From NCBI RefSeq assembly GCF_963662255.1, contig NC_085046.1, positions 143,731,762-143,795,761 on the forward strand: a stretch of 64,000 nt of DNA. Direction: 5' to 3'. Within the stretch, counting starts at the first letter, position 1. Every line of letters starts with the position of its first letter. The notes under the pieces were generated by a model. That model saw only the letters and a program-made list of their open reading frames with translations. It ran no database searches and was not told the origin of the DNA. A program made the position numbers and the translations under genes. Positions 49,939 to 62,372 of this stretch are shown piece after piece. The DNA is from Cinclus cinclus (Eukaryota > Chordata > Aves > Passeriformes > Cinclidae).

Positions 49939-51790
49939 TGGCAAAAGATTCTGTTATGGAAACTGAGAATGTCAAACAACCTGGAAGAAAAAAGGGCCCT
50001 GCTTGGCATGGTGTTGAAAGGTGCTGGATGCGGTTTCCTGATTCTCTGTTCCAAGCTTGGATCGGAGCAGGCAGCTCTGCATACCCATGGAGAGAGCCAG
50101 AGAGCAGCACTGCTTCTCCCTGCCACAGCCTGACAGCACAGCAACAAGAGCACCAGCTAGGCTGGCACAGCAGCTATTGGGGAGCTTGGCATGCTGCTCT
50201 GGAGAGCAGACTGTGTGGGAGCATCTGTCCCTGAAAGCAGACAAGAAGAAACAAGAATGAGGATAATGCAGACGGTCTTGGACAGAGCAGAGAATCCTAC
50301 TGATGCAAGCACAGGCATGAACAAAGGGTCATTCTGCTCCATCCCCTGTAATCCAATCAGCTAATATCCCTTTTTAATTAGCTACAATCAAGTTAGCATA
50401 ATGAGTGCCTTGTCTGTTTACAAGCTTCATCTGTCCTCTTCCATTCTTCCATCCAAATCTGCAGTGCAGTTGTGGCTGGGTTTTGATGGTATTTGCTAAA
50501 TAGCTTGACCGAGAGCTGTCCCAAACTTCCTATTAACCTCAGGGGCACTGAAATGCATAATTCTTAACTATTAGCAATTAACAGAGAATATCCTGCTATG
50601 CTCATTCCTAGTCAATGTTTTGCCCTCCAAAGAAAACCCCCCTCTTTTCTGGAGGAATATTTTTGTATTGTCAATAATCTGATCTAATGCATCAGGGTTA
50701 AGAGAGCCTTGCACAGCTCCTGTACCTATGCACAAGTAGAAGTATGAAGGACATTCAAGGAGTACTGAGGGGACAAGAAGAGAAGCTGTCCTTGAAACCT
50801 AATGTGTCACCTATGTTTATTTGTACATAAAAGGCATTAAAATATACAAGACATGTACAAGACTTAAAAGACATTTGTAGCAATAGTCCAGGACAAAGTC
50901 TGTTTTGTAAGAATTTGCTATGGTTTCTCACATTAATGCAACAAAATAATTCTTTCATTTCACAGCTCATGATTCTCTGTCAGATTATTGCACAGACTGC
51001 TTTTTTTCACTGCTCAGTGGCTTTTAATTGGTGTACATTGTAGGAAAGGAAATATCAATTCAAGAATGACTTAGAAATGCAAAATAACTTGGTTATTATC
51101 CTATTTTACAGTAAGCCTTCTTTTAATAGCCACTCATTTCTGCTGTTCAAGCAGACTCTGTGAAAAGGGATTTTGTCCTTCAGCCAGAATAAAAGACATC
51201 TTGATGCTAAAAATAAAAGAAATGGGAATCACTTTCCGGAGCTGGAATCCTCCCCTACAAGAAGCCTCTGACAGCACTGAGGCTGGAAGAGGAGCACTGT
51301 GATGGAACAAAGGCAAAAACAGCCCTAAGACATCTCCTCTGCACAGCAGGAGAAAAAAATTGATAAGGGACTGTATTTCTTAGAAAACATCCACTGATGC
51401 TGTTTCTGCTCTCAGAGTCACTAAGATAAGGCAAACCTTTCCATCACTTCACCAAGCTTAGCCAAAGATTTTCTGATGACTGCCTGTAAGCTATCACAGT
51501 CCAGCTAAAGCAGTGCCAATGGGGCCAAAATTATGTTTTGGGGGTTGAAAAGTGAAGTTAATTAAAACAACAAACTGTGAGAATTTGTCCTTTACTTTTC
51601 ACTTTCCCTGTTCTCTCTTATTTTTTCCCCCTGTTTTCCTGAGGAGGTCGTATCTGCTGCTGAAATAAATCAGAACAACTCCTGGCTTCTACAGCACAGT
51701 GTTGGTGTGCAGTATCTTAAGATCTGCACACACAAAATGTAACATTCCTGTTTTAAGAAATATTTACCTACAGATATTCTGAAGCTGCCC
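49939..51790. other. Unique noncoding stretch, G+C-richer at its start
   Basis: The first 300 bp are G+C-richer than the surroundings and hold several overlapping frames on both strands, partly running into the CR1 copy. None shows a domain. The rest is AT-rich and unremarkable. Confidence 0.5.
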
Positions 51791-51816
51791 AAAAAAAAAA
51801 AAAAAAAAAAAAAAAA
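51791..51816 (+). repeat. 26-A homopolymer
   Basis: An uninterrupted A run. It could be the tail of a plus-strand retrocopy, but the sequence upstream is not recognised as any mRNA or SINE. Confidence 0.95.
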
Positions 51817-52204
51817 GATAAATTCCTCCCTATAAGGTATCTTTTCAAAGCTTTTTAAAATCCAGCTAAAAAAGCTGCTTTATGTCACTGCTCAACCACC
51901 AAGTGCACAGGAGCCAATTAAAATGCACAGCTCCAGCTAAGAAGCTTATTGTGACTCCTGGCTATAGCTGGCAGGCTTCAGCCTGCCTAAATAAAGGGTG
52001 AGGGGAACATGCAATGTCAGACAGCTCCCACTCCTCTCCTTTGCTCCTTTTCTTCCACTCATCAGGGGCCAACCTGCAAAGGAGGGCTGAAAGTCTGTAG
52101 CTACCCAGCTGTGCCCTTTTCACATAGGGCACAGTCCTCCTGATCCCTGGCACTTGTCCTAACAAGCCAACCTAGTTCAGGTAAAGGAAAACCAGTGTAA
52201 TCAG

Positions 52205-52426
52205 GTGATGCAGAAATCCAGAGAAGGATTCTTTACAAGGGCATGTAGTGACAAGACAAGGGCCAATGGCTTCAAACTGAAAAAGAATAGGTTTAGATTA
52301 GATGATGGGAAGAAATTCTTTCCTATGAGGATAGTGAGGCACAGGTTGCCCAGGGAAGCTGTGGATGCCCCATCCCTGGAAATGTTCAAAGCCAGGCTGG
52401 ATGAGGCTTTGATCAATCTGGTCTAG
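52205..52426 (+). pseudogene. CR1 ORF2 C-terminal tail remnant
   Basis: The 73-codon frame reads through the CR1 copy and matches the C-terminus of its ORF2 product: KLKKNRFRLDDGKKFFP, then RLPREAVDAPSLEMFKARLD, and a stop where the CR1 reading frame ends. The reverse transcriptase and endonuclease regions are absent, so the product would have no activity. The initiating ATG lies at or before the truncation point and is accidental. Confidence 0.85.
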
Positions 52427-52513
52427 TGGAAGATGTCTCTGCCATGGTGGGAGGTTGGAATTGGGTGATCATTAATGTCCCTTCCAACCCAAATAGTTCT
52501 GAGATTCTATGAT
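52212..52513 (+). mobile_element. CR1 LINE, 5'-truncated 3' end
   Basis: Plus-orientation CR1, about 300 bp: CTTTACAAGGGCATGTAGTG, a GACAAGACAAGGGCCAATGG block, TTTAGATTAGATGATGGGAAG, AGGCACAGGTTGCCCAGGGA, GATGCCCCATCCCTGGAAAT, CTGGTCTAGTGGAAGATGTC, AATGTCCCTTCCAACCC and the tail AGATTCTATGAT. It is one of the better-preserved copies in the window. Confidence 0.95.
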
Positions 52514-55500
52514 TGATATTTGCAGGGCAAAGAACCAGGAGAGAACCTGGCTGAGGACAAGGTGTTTGTCTGTGCTGGCTGGCACATCAGCATGAATGGA
52601 GGAGGAGAAAACTCCCTCCATCAAACCAATGACATGAAGCTTTAAAAGGTAAACCTACTTCTAGACAGACATCTCTGGAAGCCAGCATGACCACACATGC
52701 AATGCACCCAGCTGCTGGGTTTAAACTGAGCAGCTGATAAAGACTGCTGCCCAGCAAGGCTCACTCACATTATGTGACTGATGATGGGCAAAGAACATCA
52801 CCAGTCTCAGAGATATCTTGTACAGGGACACGTCACTTATAACATGTCTGATCATTAATTTATCTGTAATCTTCTCTGGGGTAAACAGAATTGGAAACAG
52901 CCAGAAGAAGAGAAGCATCTCTTTTCACTTCTGCTATGGCTGTGCTGCATGTGCAGGAATGCACATTTCTGCTGGTCCCTTGAAGTGCAGTTGAAAAGCA
53001 AGGTCGCTGCTGTGTTTCACAAGCACCCAGTGCACAACAAGAAGTGCTCAGCTGCCATTGTAGAGTTTAATGAAAGAACCTCTGTAACATAATTACACAG
53101 CAAGGACAATACATCCTTTCCTGTCTTTCAGGATTAATTGTAAAACACAGGCAAGCCGTAACTCAGGACTAATACAACATTACTTACAAATATCTAATTG
53201 TTAATTCTGAACTCTGCAATTACAAGATGCTCACTAATATCTGGGAAGTTTCTACTTTTTCTCACAGTAACAGTAACTTACAGACTATGGACTGCTTTAT
53301 ACCTGCTAGAGGTGGGTATGTCCACTTGATTCTCATATCAAACTCGACATTAGAACCACTTTGTGTTTTTGGTTTTTGTAAGTGATTTTTGATGGTTTGT
53401 TCATTATTTTATTTTTTTTTAACATAGCTGTTGCAGAGAAATCAGCTCAGATAAAATGTTGGCAAACTAAATTCAAAAGCATGGGGTAGCTCAGACAGAA
53501 ATGCAGAAATACATCAAAACACTCCAAGTTACACTGAATGAAGGAAGACAGAAATGAGCTCAGAGAAAAGAATTATCTGCGTCCACAAGAAAAAACAATC
53601 TACATTTTAGTGAGGTCTCTCTGCCCTGGTTCCTCTCTAAGGAACTCCAAAGTTCCCTAATCCCTTTCTTGGCAACTCTTCCATATGCTGGTATGCTGTT
53701 AGCACACAGCAGGGACACAGATTTCCATGATGTAATTTGCTTGTTTTTCCTTAGTCCTTCACTTTGTTTAACTTTGCCTATATGCTTCCCATGGAAATCT
53801 CAGCTTTGTTGACAGAATTATTAACAGTGGTGAGGGCTGATGGGGAGTCTCAAGCAGAGTAAACACAAACACATCTTGGTGTAGCACAGTCTTTGTTATT
53901 GCATGTGTCATGGTAAAACTTTATTAAAAGAAAAATAAATGTTCCTCTTCTTATAAAGCCAGTCTCATGGGACACAAACTATTCCATCAGGAAGTTCTAA
54001 GGGAATATGGTAAATGAGCTTTTTGGCCCTAATGAGCTGAAATTTATTACCACTTATGTCCAGAAATGTATGTGACACAAGACTAAGATTTATGGTCAAA
54101 GCATTCAGCAGTCAAGAAAACACCAAAATTGGAACAACCATGTAATTTTCCATTCCTTTTTATTAATTCTTCATGGATACTCTGCAAGTCTTTAATGACT
54201 TAATCACAAATGAGTTTTTCCACTGAACCCCTACCCCATTCATTGCACATAAGACACAATGGGCACTGACCAGATATGTATTCAAAACTCCAACTCAGTG
54301 CTCCTGTTCAATGGCAACTCTACACCATTTTTGTCATGACTTATTCAAACTCTGCACAGTTTGAATTAATTGTTGACATTTTTCTTAGTGCATCATGGTT
54401 ATCCTTACATGCTTCAAGAGACACCTGTTTCCATTAGACTTCATTTTAAATATAAGGAACGGGGGTTGAGGGAGATATTGTTAAACGCACCATCAGCTTT
54501 GAGACCCCAATGTGTTATGCCCATGGATTGATCTTTCTAGACACTTAACATTTTTGTAACACCTCTGTCCACAGTTTGGTACACAGACATTGATGGACAG
54601 AGCATTTGTTGAAGAGAACAATTTCTTGGGATCTTGGCCCATGACAGCACACGTGAGGAGCCAAATCTCTCAAACAGATGGAGTTTCTTGGTGTCACTGG
54701 TGGTGGGAATCTGTTGTGAATATCCTTGCAATGACATCTTCATCTGGATTGGGTAAGGCTCTTCTGCTCAGTTCCTATATTCCACCTGGCCTCCGGTTCC
54801 ATGTGAACACCCCAGCAAACAAAATTTATGACTACTTATATATCATAACCTTATATAAGGCATTACCAAAATTAATGCTGTAAAAGGACTGACCCATATA
54901 ATCAATTCTTCACTTGCAAGAATAATTTCTGTTTATTATTTACAAGTGCCTTATCAAAGCACAATTTGATCACTTCCAAGAATCTCCTGCCTTGTTGTTC
55001 CACCCAGGATAATTGAATCATAGCCAATTATAACTAAAAAACTTGCTTTTCATACATTTAATTCACTAGTAGCTTCAGGTCCATAAATCTTTTCACCAGC
55101 TCCCACAGATTTCAGCTGAAGATCCCAGTACTTGACCTTTCTTCTTCTGAACCCCAAGCCCCAAGTGTTACACACCTCATGAAAGAAGACCACTTTGGTC
55201 AAATTACAATTTGCCACTCTTATATAAAAATATGACTCAAGGCTCAGTGAGAATCAGGTTTGTGAAGGTGTCCCTCTGGTTAACCAGGTAATCTTATTAT
55301 ACAACTTATTTTTTTTACATCTTTGCCTAACATCCAGTCCTCCCAGGGGTGAGACAGAGCTTCTTCCCCTCTTCCTCTACACTGTGTTGGTAACAAACTG
55401 AGAGGCCTGGGAACACTAACAATTGTCATTCTGCTTTTGAGTATTTGCAAACAAATAGCAGTGTCAAAGATCAGGAACCAAGGGGCCCCTGCTTTGGCAC

Positions 55501-58074
55501 TTATTCAGTAGCATGGGGAACAGGCTGGATGCAAATCACTACAACACAGCAGGAAGGACAAAGTTTAACATAATTAGAACCTGTGGGAGAATTCATCTCC
55601 TCAGTCTCCAGGAAAGCCACAGAAATTAAGATCTCAGATCTTTGACAGATTCAGGCATTTTGTCTGAGATGAAACACCCCAACAGGAGCTGGGAGCCACA
55701 GCTGACACCTGCCTTTCAAGGCAGGAAAGCCTCTTTCTGTGATCTGCTTCTTAGAAAACTTCTCAGGGTGACAGATAACAAAGTACCCTTATTCTGTGAG
55801 CTTAATCTTCTTCGTTTGCAGCTGACAAGGGCAAAGCTCCTCACAAACTCACTCAGGAGAAAAGAATATTTAGCACTTGAATAGCTACTTACCTTTCCCT
55901 ATGCATAATTGCATACAGTGAAGTCTAGATCACTACAAAGTGTTTGTTTAAGCACACAGAAACTTGGGCTCAGCTCCCTGCTTTTCCACAGCCTTCCTTG
56001 CATTACACTGGGAAGTCTCGTAGGACCAAAACTTTAGTGTTAGTGAACAGTCTCATAATTTCAATGGCTGCTTCCCTCTGGATCCCATTTCACTTCACCT
56101 TTGAAGATCAAGGCTTTACCCACTCTGCTTCAGCTTCCCCTCTCAAAGATAAGGGCAGTGTTCCCTGACCTTAAGGCAGGTAAGGGAAAATAAATGCACC
56201 ATGACTGGTAGCATGCTTGGTGACCTAACAGGCAGCCAGGAGACTGAGGGAATTCTGCATATTATTTTTAACATATTTTTATTTTACATGTATGCATTAC
56301 TGCCCAATATGGCAAGGTAAATTAAAAAAAAAAATAAAACAATCATAACTTCCCAGGAAAACAAGGGGTTGGTGTAGTCCATGGAAAGGTACTTGCTGTC
56401 CTCCACAGTCTGCTCTTCCCAAGCTTACAGCAGGGATCTAGGGAATGTTTTCACCACAGCTGCCCTGTAGTGAAAAGACTTTAGTGTTGGTGGATGTTCT
56501 GCAGGCACGTGGACCCCATGGGACATGTAAAAGAGGGAAGAATATGTCACTGCAAACTCTCATGCATTGAGATGGACTTCCTTGACTGACTGGGATTTAT
56601 GAGAATTCATTAGGGCATTTATGGTTGGCATTAGCCAAATATACACACAGCTGTGTGCTCCTTTCCTTATTATTCACTTTGCCATGGGTGAAAAGCAAAT
56701 TATTTGTTTTGAAGAGGCTGTCACAGGATAAAAAGGACTTTTAGTCACCAAGTGAAACCAGACCATGGCTGAAAAGCGCAGCCCTTCCTAGACAGTGTCT
56801 GAGATGGAGGGATACTGTGATGGAGCACAAGCCTCATGAACCCAGACCTGATGTCTTTGGGCTGCAAGAGAAGGAGTGCAAGGTGAGCTGCCCTCTTAGA
56901 CAAGGGCTATATGTTTGTATCACATCAAATGCAAATAAAAATGGAGGTTAATGTGGTATTTAGCATTTCTCCATGCTAAATCCTTTCTCCCACAGGTTGA
57001 GGTTGTCCTCAGTTTTTCATGATAGGAGCTGTTGTGAGTTGTAGGAGTGTACTGTTCTCATGGCATGGGGTCCTGCCCTCCAGCATGGAGTCAGGTACTA
57101 CTTCATTAACAGCAATGGTCACTGTGACTGCCAAAGGAAGAGAAGGCCAGCTCAAAGCACCATTTAACATAAAAATACATTAGACCTCAGGAAATGGGAC
57201 CACAAGTACATAATACTTTATGGACAGATGCTGCTAAGCAGACAGCTCCCCTGACCAGACCAGATTAATTTAATGCATGTATATGACACTCACTTTTAAA
57301 GCATCACTCATATGAGCACAGTACTCTTCTCTATTCTTTTGACTTCGTGCCAGAGGGAGAGGACAGCCAAGTTGACCCGGTTTTAAGAAAAAAAGACCTT
57401 CAGACACACTGTCACCAGATTTCTGCACTAATATATTTTGTAGCAGGGCTGGTAAACCCTAAACCCGTGGGCCAATTTGTGTTTTAATTCATACAGCAAA
57501 TTGCCTTGTGACAAACTCAGTATTAACTCATTTATCATCTCTTTTTTCTGCTCAGCTCACCAGCTACAGCTTTATTTGCTGCCTAAATGTTGAACTATAG
57601 ATAGCTTGAGAGTCAGAATTTGAAATGAAAAATGAATTCACCTTACAAACTTAGCACCTTGAGTGGTGATCTTGTCAAGCTCTACAAACTAAGCAGAACT
57701 GGGTTAGACCTACACTGAAAGGAGGGCTATGAACAGGAGAGGCAAGAGAAAGCAGAAGGTGACATTCAGCTTTACTTTCACCAGGACAGCAGGGAGAAGG
57801 TTCCCTTGTGTAGCCCTGGTTGGTGTTGAAAAAAGGCATCAGCTGGAGCATGTTAATAACATTAACTTTGGTTTGGAGGCATTAGAGGAGTGTTTTGCAT
57901 TGAAGCTTTTTATGATTTCAGGGTGGGGATTTTTCACCAGATCATGTATTCACATTGCATCCTCCTTTTGCAGTGTTTGCAGTCAGACTTGTAGCTTCTG
58001 ACAAGGGAGGCAGAAGTACTCATGTCTGCTAGTACTTCTATGTCTAAAGCCCAGTGCTGTCCTTCTGGAGCATC
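52514..58074. other. Unique noncoding stretch
   Basis: More than 5 kb without a recognised gene or transposon. Frames are below 100 codons. A small palindrome, CTTATATAAG, near 54850 is too short to interpret. Confidence 0.55.
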
Positions 58075-58340
58075 TTAGAATCACAGAATTATTTGGGTTG
58101 GAAGGGACATTTAATGTGCAGGAACACCTTCCACTAGATAGACTGCTCAGAGCCCCATCCAACCTGACCTTGAAAGTTTTCGGGAATGGGGCATCCATTA
58201 CCTCTCTGGGCAACCTCTTACAGGGTTTCATCATCCTCATTGTAAAAAAAAGTCTACCTTTTATCTAAGCTAAGTCCAGCCTCCTTCAGTTTAAACCCCT
58301 TGGCCTATTGCAGCTGGCCCTGCTAAAAAGTTTGTTCCAA
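58075..58340 (-). mobile_element. CR1 LINE, 5'-truncated 3' end
   Basis: The plus strand shows the complement of a CR1 end: TTAGAATCACAGAATTATTT, GGGTTGGAAGGGACATTTAA, GAACACCTTCCACTAGATAG, GCCCCATCCAACCTGACCTTG, TCTGGGCAACCTCTTACAG and CTCCTTCAGTTTAAACCCC, with a degraded CTGCTAAAAAGTTTGTTCCA at the far end. It carries more substitutions than the 52-kb copy. The minus-strand frame at 57983-58240 contains the RLPREVMDAPFPKTFKVRLD stretch of the CR1 ORF2 C-terminus. Confidence 0.93.
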
Positions 58341-60970
58341 TCTCTGCAGTTGTGTGCCTGTTTTCTAATAAAATAAAGAAATAATGCAACTGCTGCAAAG
58401 CTGAGACACCAGGAACCTGCTAGGCTTAAAAAGTAAATGGGCTAGAGGCAAGGAACAAAGCAAAAATTAAGAAATAAGTAAAAAATTGCTGTGATGTCTG
58501 CAAACATATACAAGACTAAGAAGAAAAACATACTATTGCTTGGAAAATTATCTTTCTTAATCTATTTATCTTTTTAATATTTAGGGTTTTTACACTGATA
58601 TCAACCTCTTTGCTGTCATTATCACGTTCCCACATCTTAGTCTGATTCCCTCTGCCCTTTCTCCTATTGCATTTCAACCTTCTTCCAATACTTTAGAGAT
58701 GGGAGAGAAAACCTTAAAGACAGAAATTCCCACAAGATTCCTGATTGCTGGTGTCCAGAAAGAGGAATGAGAACTGAATTAGATTCTCCAGTGAGGAAAA
58801 GTTGTGATGGGAATTCACCTGCTGAAATTGTATTGCACAATTCCAAAATTCTCAAATCTGTCAGTGCTCAGCCATCAGACAGGTTGCAGGTGCCAAAAGC
58901 CCCAGGCAGAAGCTCAGATCACTAACTCTGAAAATCAGACTCCTGTTCTCTTGTGAGAATCACCCCAAGACTTTGATCTGGTAGGCATTTTGTCAAGACT
59001 GTTTGGGTCTTCTCCACTGACCAGCTCAGCCTCAAAGGGTGCTTTTCAATTTCTTTTGAGTTTTGTTATGTTAGAAATTAAACTTCACCCTGTAGGGATT
59101 TTTCACTCATTGTGCGACAAACCTTCATGCCTATTAATGCAATGCCATGAAAGTAGGTTTTCCCATAATTTCCTGCTCTTCTTTATGATTAATTTCCTCT
59201 GTTAATCAGCAGAAAAACAACAAAACATCTTCACAAGGAAAGAGCTCTGAAAGGCTAAAACCTCAAAAATCCCCAGCTTTCACTTGAAGCTCTATGTTAT
59301 CCCTAAAATCTGGTTTCTATTTCTACAAAATTCAAGAGGTCTTTAAATCCCCTGTTGTAGTCTAAACCAAGCTGACCTCCTTGGCATGCAAACTGTTATA
59401 TAACAAGGAAATGCTACTGTGCACAAAATTAAAAAGGATGGATGGTCTCAGTAATAGACATGACTCCAAATTTTACCAGCTTCCTCAGCAAATCAAGTTA
59501 TGTCACTGAGGAAACTTTTCAACATTTGCCACAAACAGGAACAGCAAAGTCCTCAGAGAGTTATCTGGCAAAATAGCTGACACAAAACACATGGGACAAT
59601 TCATCACAATAAAAACTGCACACAGGTAAATTGCTTTCTCAAATGCCTTGGGACAGTCCTCAGAATAACACAGAACTCAAGAGAGAAAAAAAAATGCTGA
59701 AATACAGACTTTGAATTGTTGCCTCTCCCAGCGCAGAAACTTATAATGGAGCAAGCAAAGGAATCCCTCAGTGCACCTCACCCCAGTGAAGGCATCTTTG
59801 AAAGTTTGCAAATGCTGAGCTTTTTTGGCTGAAGAGTGAACCTCAGCAAAAAGGACATACATTTTTGCAGGTGCACTGAGTTAATGGGACACAGAGGTGT
59901 GAGGGTTGCTATGGGAAGCAGCAAGAGCAGATTTCTGGGTGGCAAAGGCAGGAGGGAGCCTGAAGTAGGGGAATGGGACCTCAGCAATCCCAGCTGCCTG
60001 CTTGGGATTTTGGAGTGGAGTTGAGTTCTCCCCACAGCAGCAAATTCATCCATTTTACTCCACAGCTGCTGCTGAAGCAGTGCATGGTGAGGTGAACCCA
60101 GACAGTGCAAGGAACTTCTTTAGAACACAGCAGTGCTGTTAAAAGACCACATATTTTATCTTGACAAAACTGCTCCCCTGTGTAAGAGATGCTGATACCA
60201 TCATGGGAGGCATATAAAAGTATCTGATGGCACAAGGAGCTCAGAGACCAAGAGAAACAAAGAAGTAATCACTTTGTAAATTGTTAAATGCAGCCTTTGC
60301 AGAGTATAAGGTTTTCCTGGGTGAATATATGTCTTTTTTTTTTCAGTTTTTACCTTCCAAACATTGAAAAAAATATAAATATATAAAAAAAATTAATCGT
60401 TTTGACTTGCAAAACATGGTTTTCAACTAATCCAAATTCTCCTCAGGTATTCTTTGTCCTTATTATTTGACTAGGTAGATAATTACAAACCAAGCCCTCT
60501 TGCCTATAGATTTGCATCTTAATGGTGAATTTCTGAAGAGCTGTTTGCCTTTTTTTATTATTGTTTCAAAGCAATCTCAAAGAATCAGTTACTTGTCCAT
60601 TAATACAATATATATTTAAAATATGATTCCACTTTGGAGATCTCAACCTTTGTTTTATTACCAACATTTTTTTCAAGAAGTGTGGTTTTTCACTTGTTTA
60701 AGTCTGTAATTTTCTTCTGGACAAACATCTGATTTTCTTATAACTGTGGTTCTCCCCTTAGTACACACTATATACTGAGATATTAGATGTTTATAATTAA
60801 AAAAAATGGTTTTGGACAGAGACCAGCATGATTTGAGTTTACCTATGGAATACCTGAAAGAATTATGTGGAGTGACAAATTTGGCCTATGAGATATGTCA
60901 TGAGGTACAGAGAAAAGGGAGGGGAAATGTGTGCCATGTTAAGTTCAGGTAATATCCCAATTTCTAGAAC
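58341..60970. other. Unique noncoding stretch
   Basis: No recognised gene or repeat. Overlapping frames at 59677-60235 lie on both strands and none shows a domain. Confidence 0.55.
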
Positions 60971-61327
60971 AGTAGAATCGTTAAGGATGGAAAAGACCTC
61001 TAAGATCACTGAGTCCAAGCAATAACCCTGTACTCCCACCCTGCCCAACCCACCCCTTGTCCAAGCACCACACTCACACCTTTCTGAGCACTTCAAGGGC
61101 TGTAATGACAGCCTGGACAGCCTGCTCCAGTGTGTGACCACCCTTTCAGGGAAGAAATTTCTCCTAATACCAAATCTAATTATCCACTGGGACCATTTGA
61201 GGCCTTTCCTCAGGTCCTGTCACTTGTTACCTGGGGGAAGAGAGTGACCCCCAGCTGGCTACAGCCTTCTGTCTGGGAGCTGATAATGATAATGAGACAG
61301 TAAAAATGTCCCCTGAGCCTCCTTTAT
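60971..61327 (-). mobile_element. CR1 LINE, 5'-truncated 3' end
   Basis: The plus strand shows the complement of the CR1 subfamily also seen at 22083: AGTAGAATCGTTAAGGATGG, AAAAGACCTCTAAGATCACT, GAGTCCAAGCAATAACCC, a CTGGACAGCCTGCTCCAGTG block, GGGAAGAAATTTCTCCTAAT, GGCCTTTCCTCAGGTCCTGT, CACTTGTTACCTGGGGGAAG and, at the far end, CCCCTGAGCCTCCTTTATT. A short GATAATGATAATGAGACAG insertion or decay patch lies at 61281-61301. It is somewhat longer than the 22-kb copy. Confidence 0.93.
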
Positions 61328-62064
61328 TCACATGCATTAAAAATAGTTTCCTGAAAGCTACATTAAAAGTTATGTTTGGGGCCACCCCTTTCTTTGGGTA
61401 TTGTTTGTATGCCCAGGTTCATTTTGGAAGAGGTGCTTCCCCAGCAATGTCTCCTGGCTGTGTGTTGAGGGACAGGCAAACTTGACATATTTGCTGTGAG
61501 CAGCTTTGTTCAAAACTCCCATCCATCACTGCTGATGAAACAAAATAGAACAAAACAAGAACCCCAACAGATTCAGGGAGGCACCAGATGACTTATCCAA
61601 AACAATCACTGAAGGTGTGGAAAAAGATCCTGGAGAAAACCTGGTCTGAGCCAAGCATGGCTTGAAACCAGGTCACTTCTGTCAGTGAGCAGAGACCTTG
61701 AATGAAAGCTGTTGGTAGCACAAGATCAGATCATTACTAAGCAACAGTGTGTCCTGCAGGTATCAGGCATTTTCTACATCTCAGAGAAGACCTGCAAAGC
61801 ACTTTTCGAACCACAGATGAAGCCCCATCATATTCAGAAAGGCAATCAGTGGAAGTCACAGAGGAAAAAGCTGTTGAGATGTGCAGTTTCTTGGCAGTGG
61901 TCACATGTTACCATCAGTCAGTAGTTCTCTGCTATATCATTACTGGTTTCCTGAACCCTTTGGAAGCAGAAACTGTGATGATTCTTGCTCCTAGCCACCA
62001 TGTTCCCCCTCCTGTGAAGCTTTTCCATACAAACTTTGGGAGGCACACATGGCAGGTTCTAGCA
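61328..62064. other. Unique noncoding stretch
   Basis: No recognised gene. The longest open frame of the window (61747-62367, 206 codons) starts here. It runs through a tandem duplication in shifted phase and ends inside a SINE read antisense, so it is not a gene. Confidence 0.6.
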
Positions 62065-62240
62065 TTCACTGCACACCCATCTCAACACAAACTCTGCCTT
62101 TGCAGACCAGTGGGGTCCCCAGCATCTCCAGAAGAGTTCACAAAGCCTTCACTGCACACCCATCTCAACACAAACTCTGCCTTTGCAGACCAGTGGGGTC
62201 CCCAGCATCTCCAGAAGAGGTCACACAGCCTTCACTGCTG
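62065..62240 (+). repeat. 83-bp tandem duplication
   Basis: Two adjacent copies (62065-62147 and 62148-62230) begin TTCACTGCACACCCATCTCA and differ at only two positions near their right ends. A third copy is represented by its first eight bases at 62231. Because 83 is not a multiple of three, the reading frame shifts between copies, which argues against coding selection. Confidence 0.95.
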
Positions 62241-62250
62241 CACTGCTCCC

Positions 62251-62372
62251 AGAATCACAGAATATTCTGGGGTGGAGGGGACCCACAAAGATCATCAAAT
62301 CCAGCTCTCACAGAGATCAATCCCACAACCATGGCATTATTTACACCATGCTCTAACCAACTGCTAATATAA
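62251..62372 (-). mobile_element. tRNA-Ile-derived SINE with CR1 tail (TguSINE1-like)
   Basis: On the minus strand the element starts with a tRNA-Ile-like head. TTAGC-AGTTGGTTAGAGC corresponds to the A box (two bases are missing after TTAGC). Then come ATGGTGTAAATAATGCCA, which corresponds to the anticodon arm, and a decayed B box GGATTGATCT in place of GGTTCGATCC. The second half is a CR1 3' end: GATGATCTTTGTGGGTCCCC, then CAGAATATTCTGTGATTCTG. A tRNA-Ile head joined to a CR1 tail is the structure I know for the passerine family TguSINE1, mobilised by CR1 proteins. The head is about 65 bp and the tail about 55 bp. It is not an active tRNA gene, because box B is broken and the acceptor stem is not paired. 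Confidence 0.75.

Noticed and set aside
61747..62367. 206-codon plus-strand frame, the longest in the window
   Set aside because: It crosses an 83-bp tandem duplication whose two copies are read in different phases, and it ends inside a SINE read antisense. No domain is seen.
62251..62372. Possible functional tRNA-Ile gene
   Set aside because: Box B is mutated, two bases are missing from the D-arm side, and the acceptor stem does not pair. It is a SINE head.
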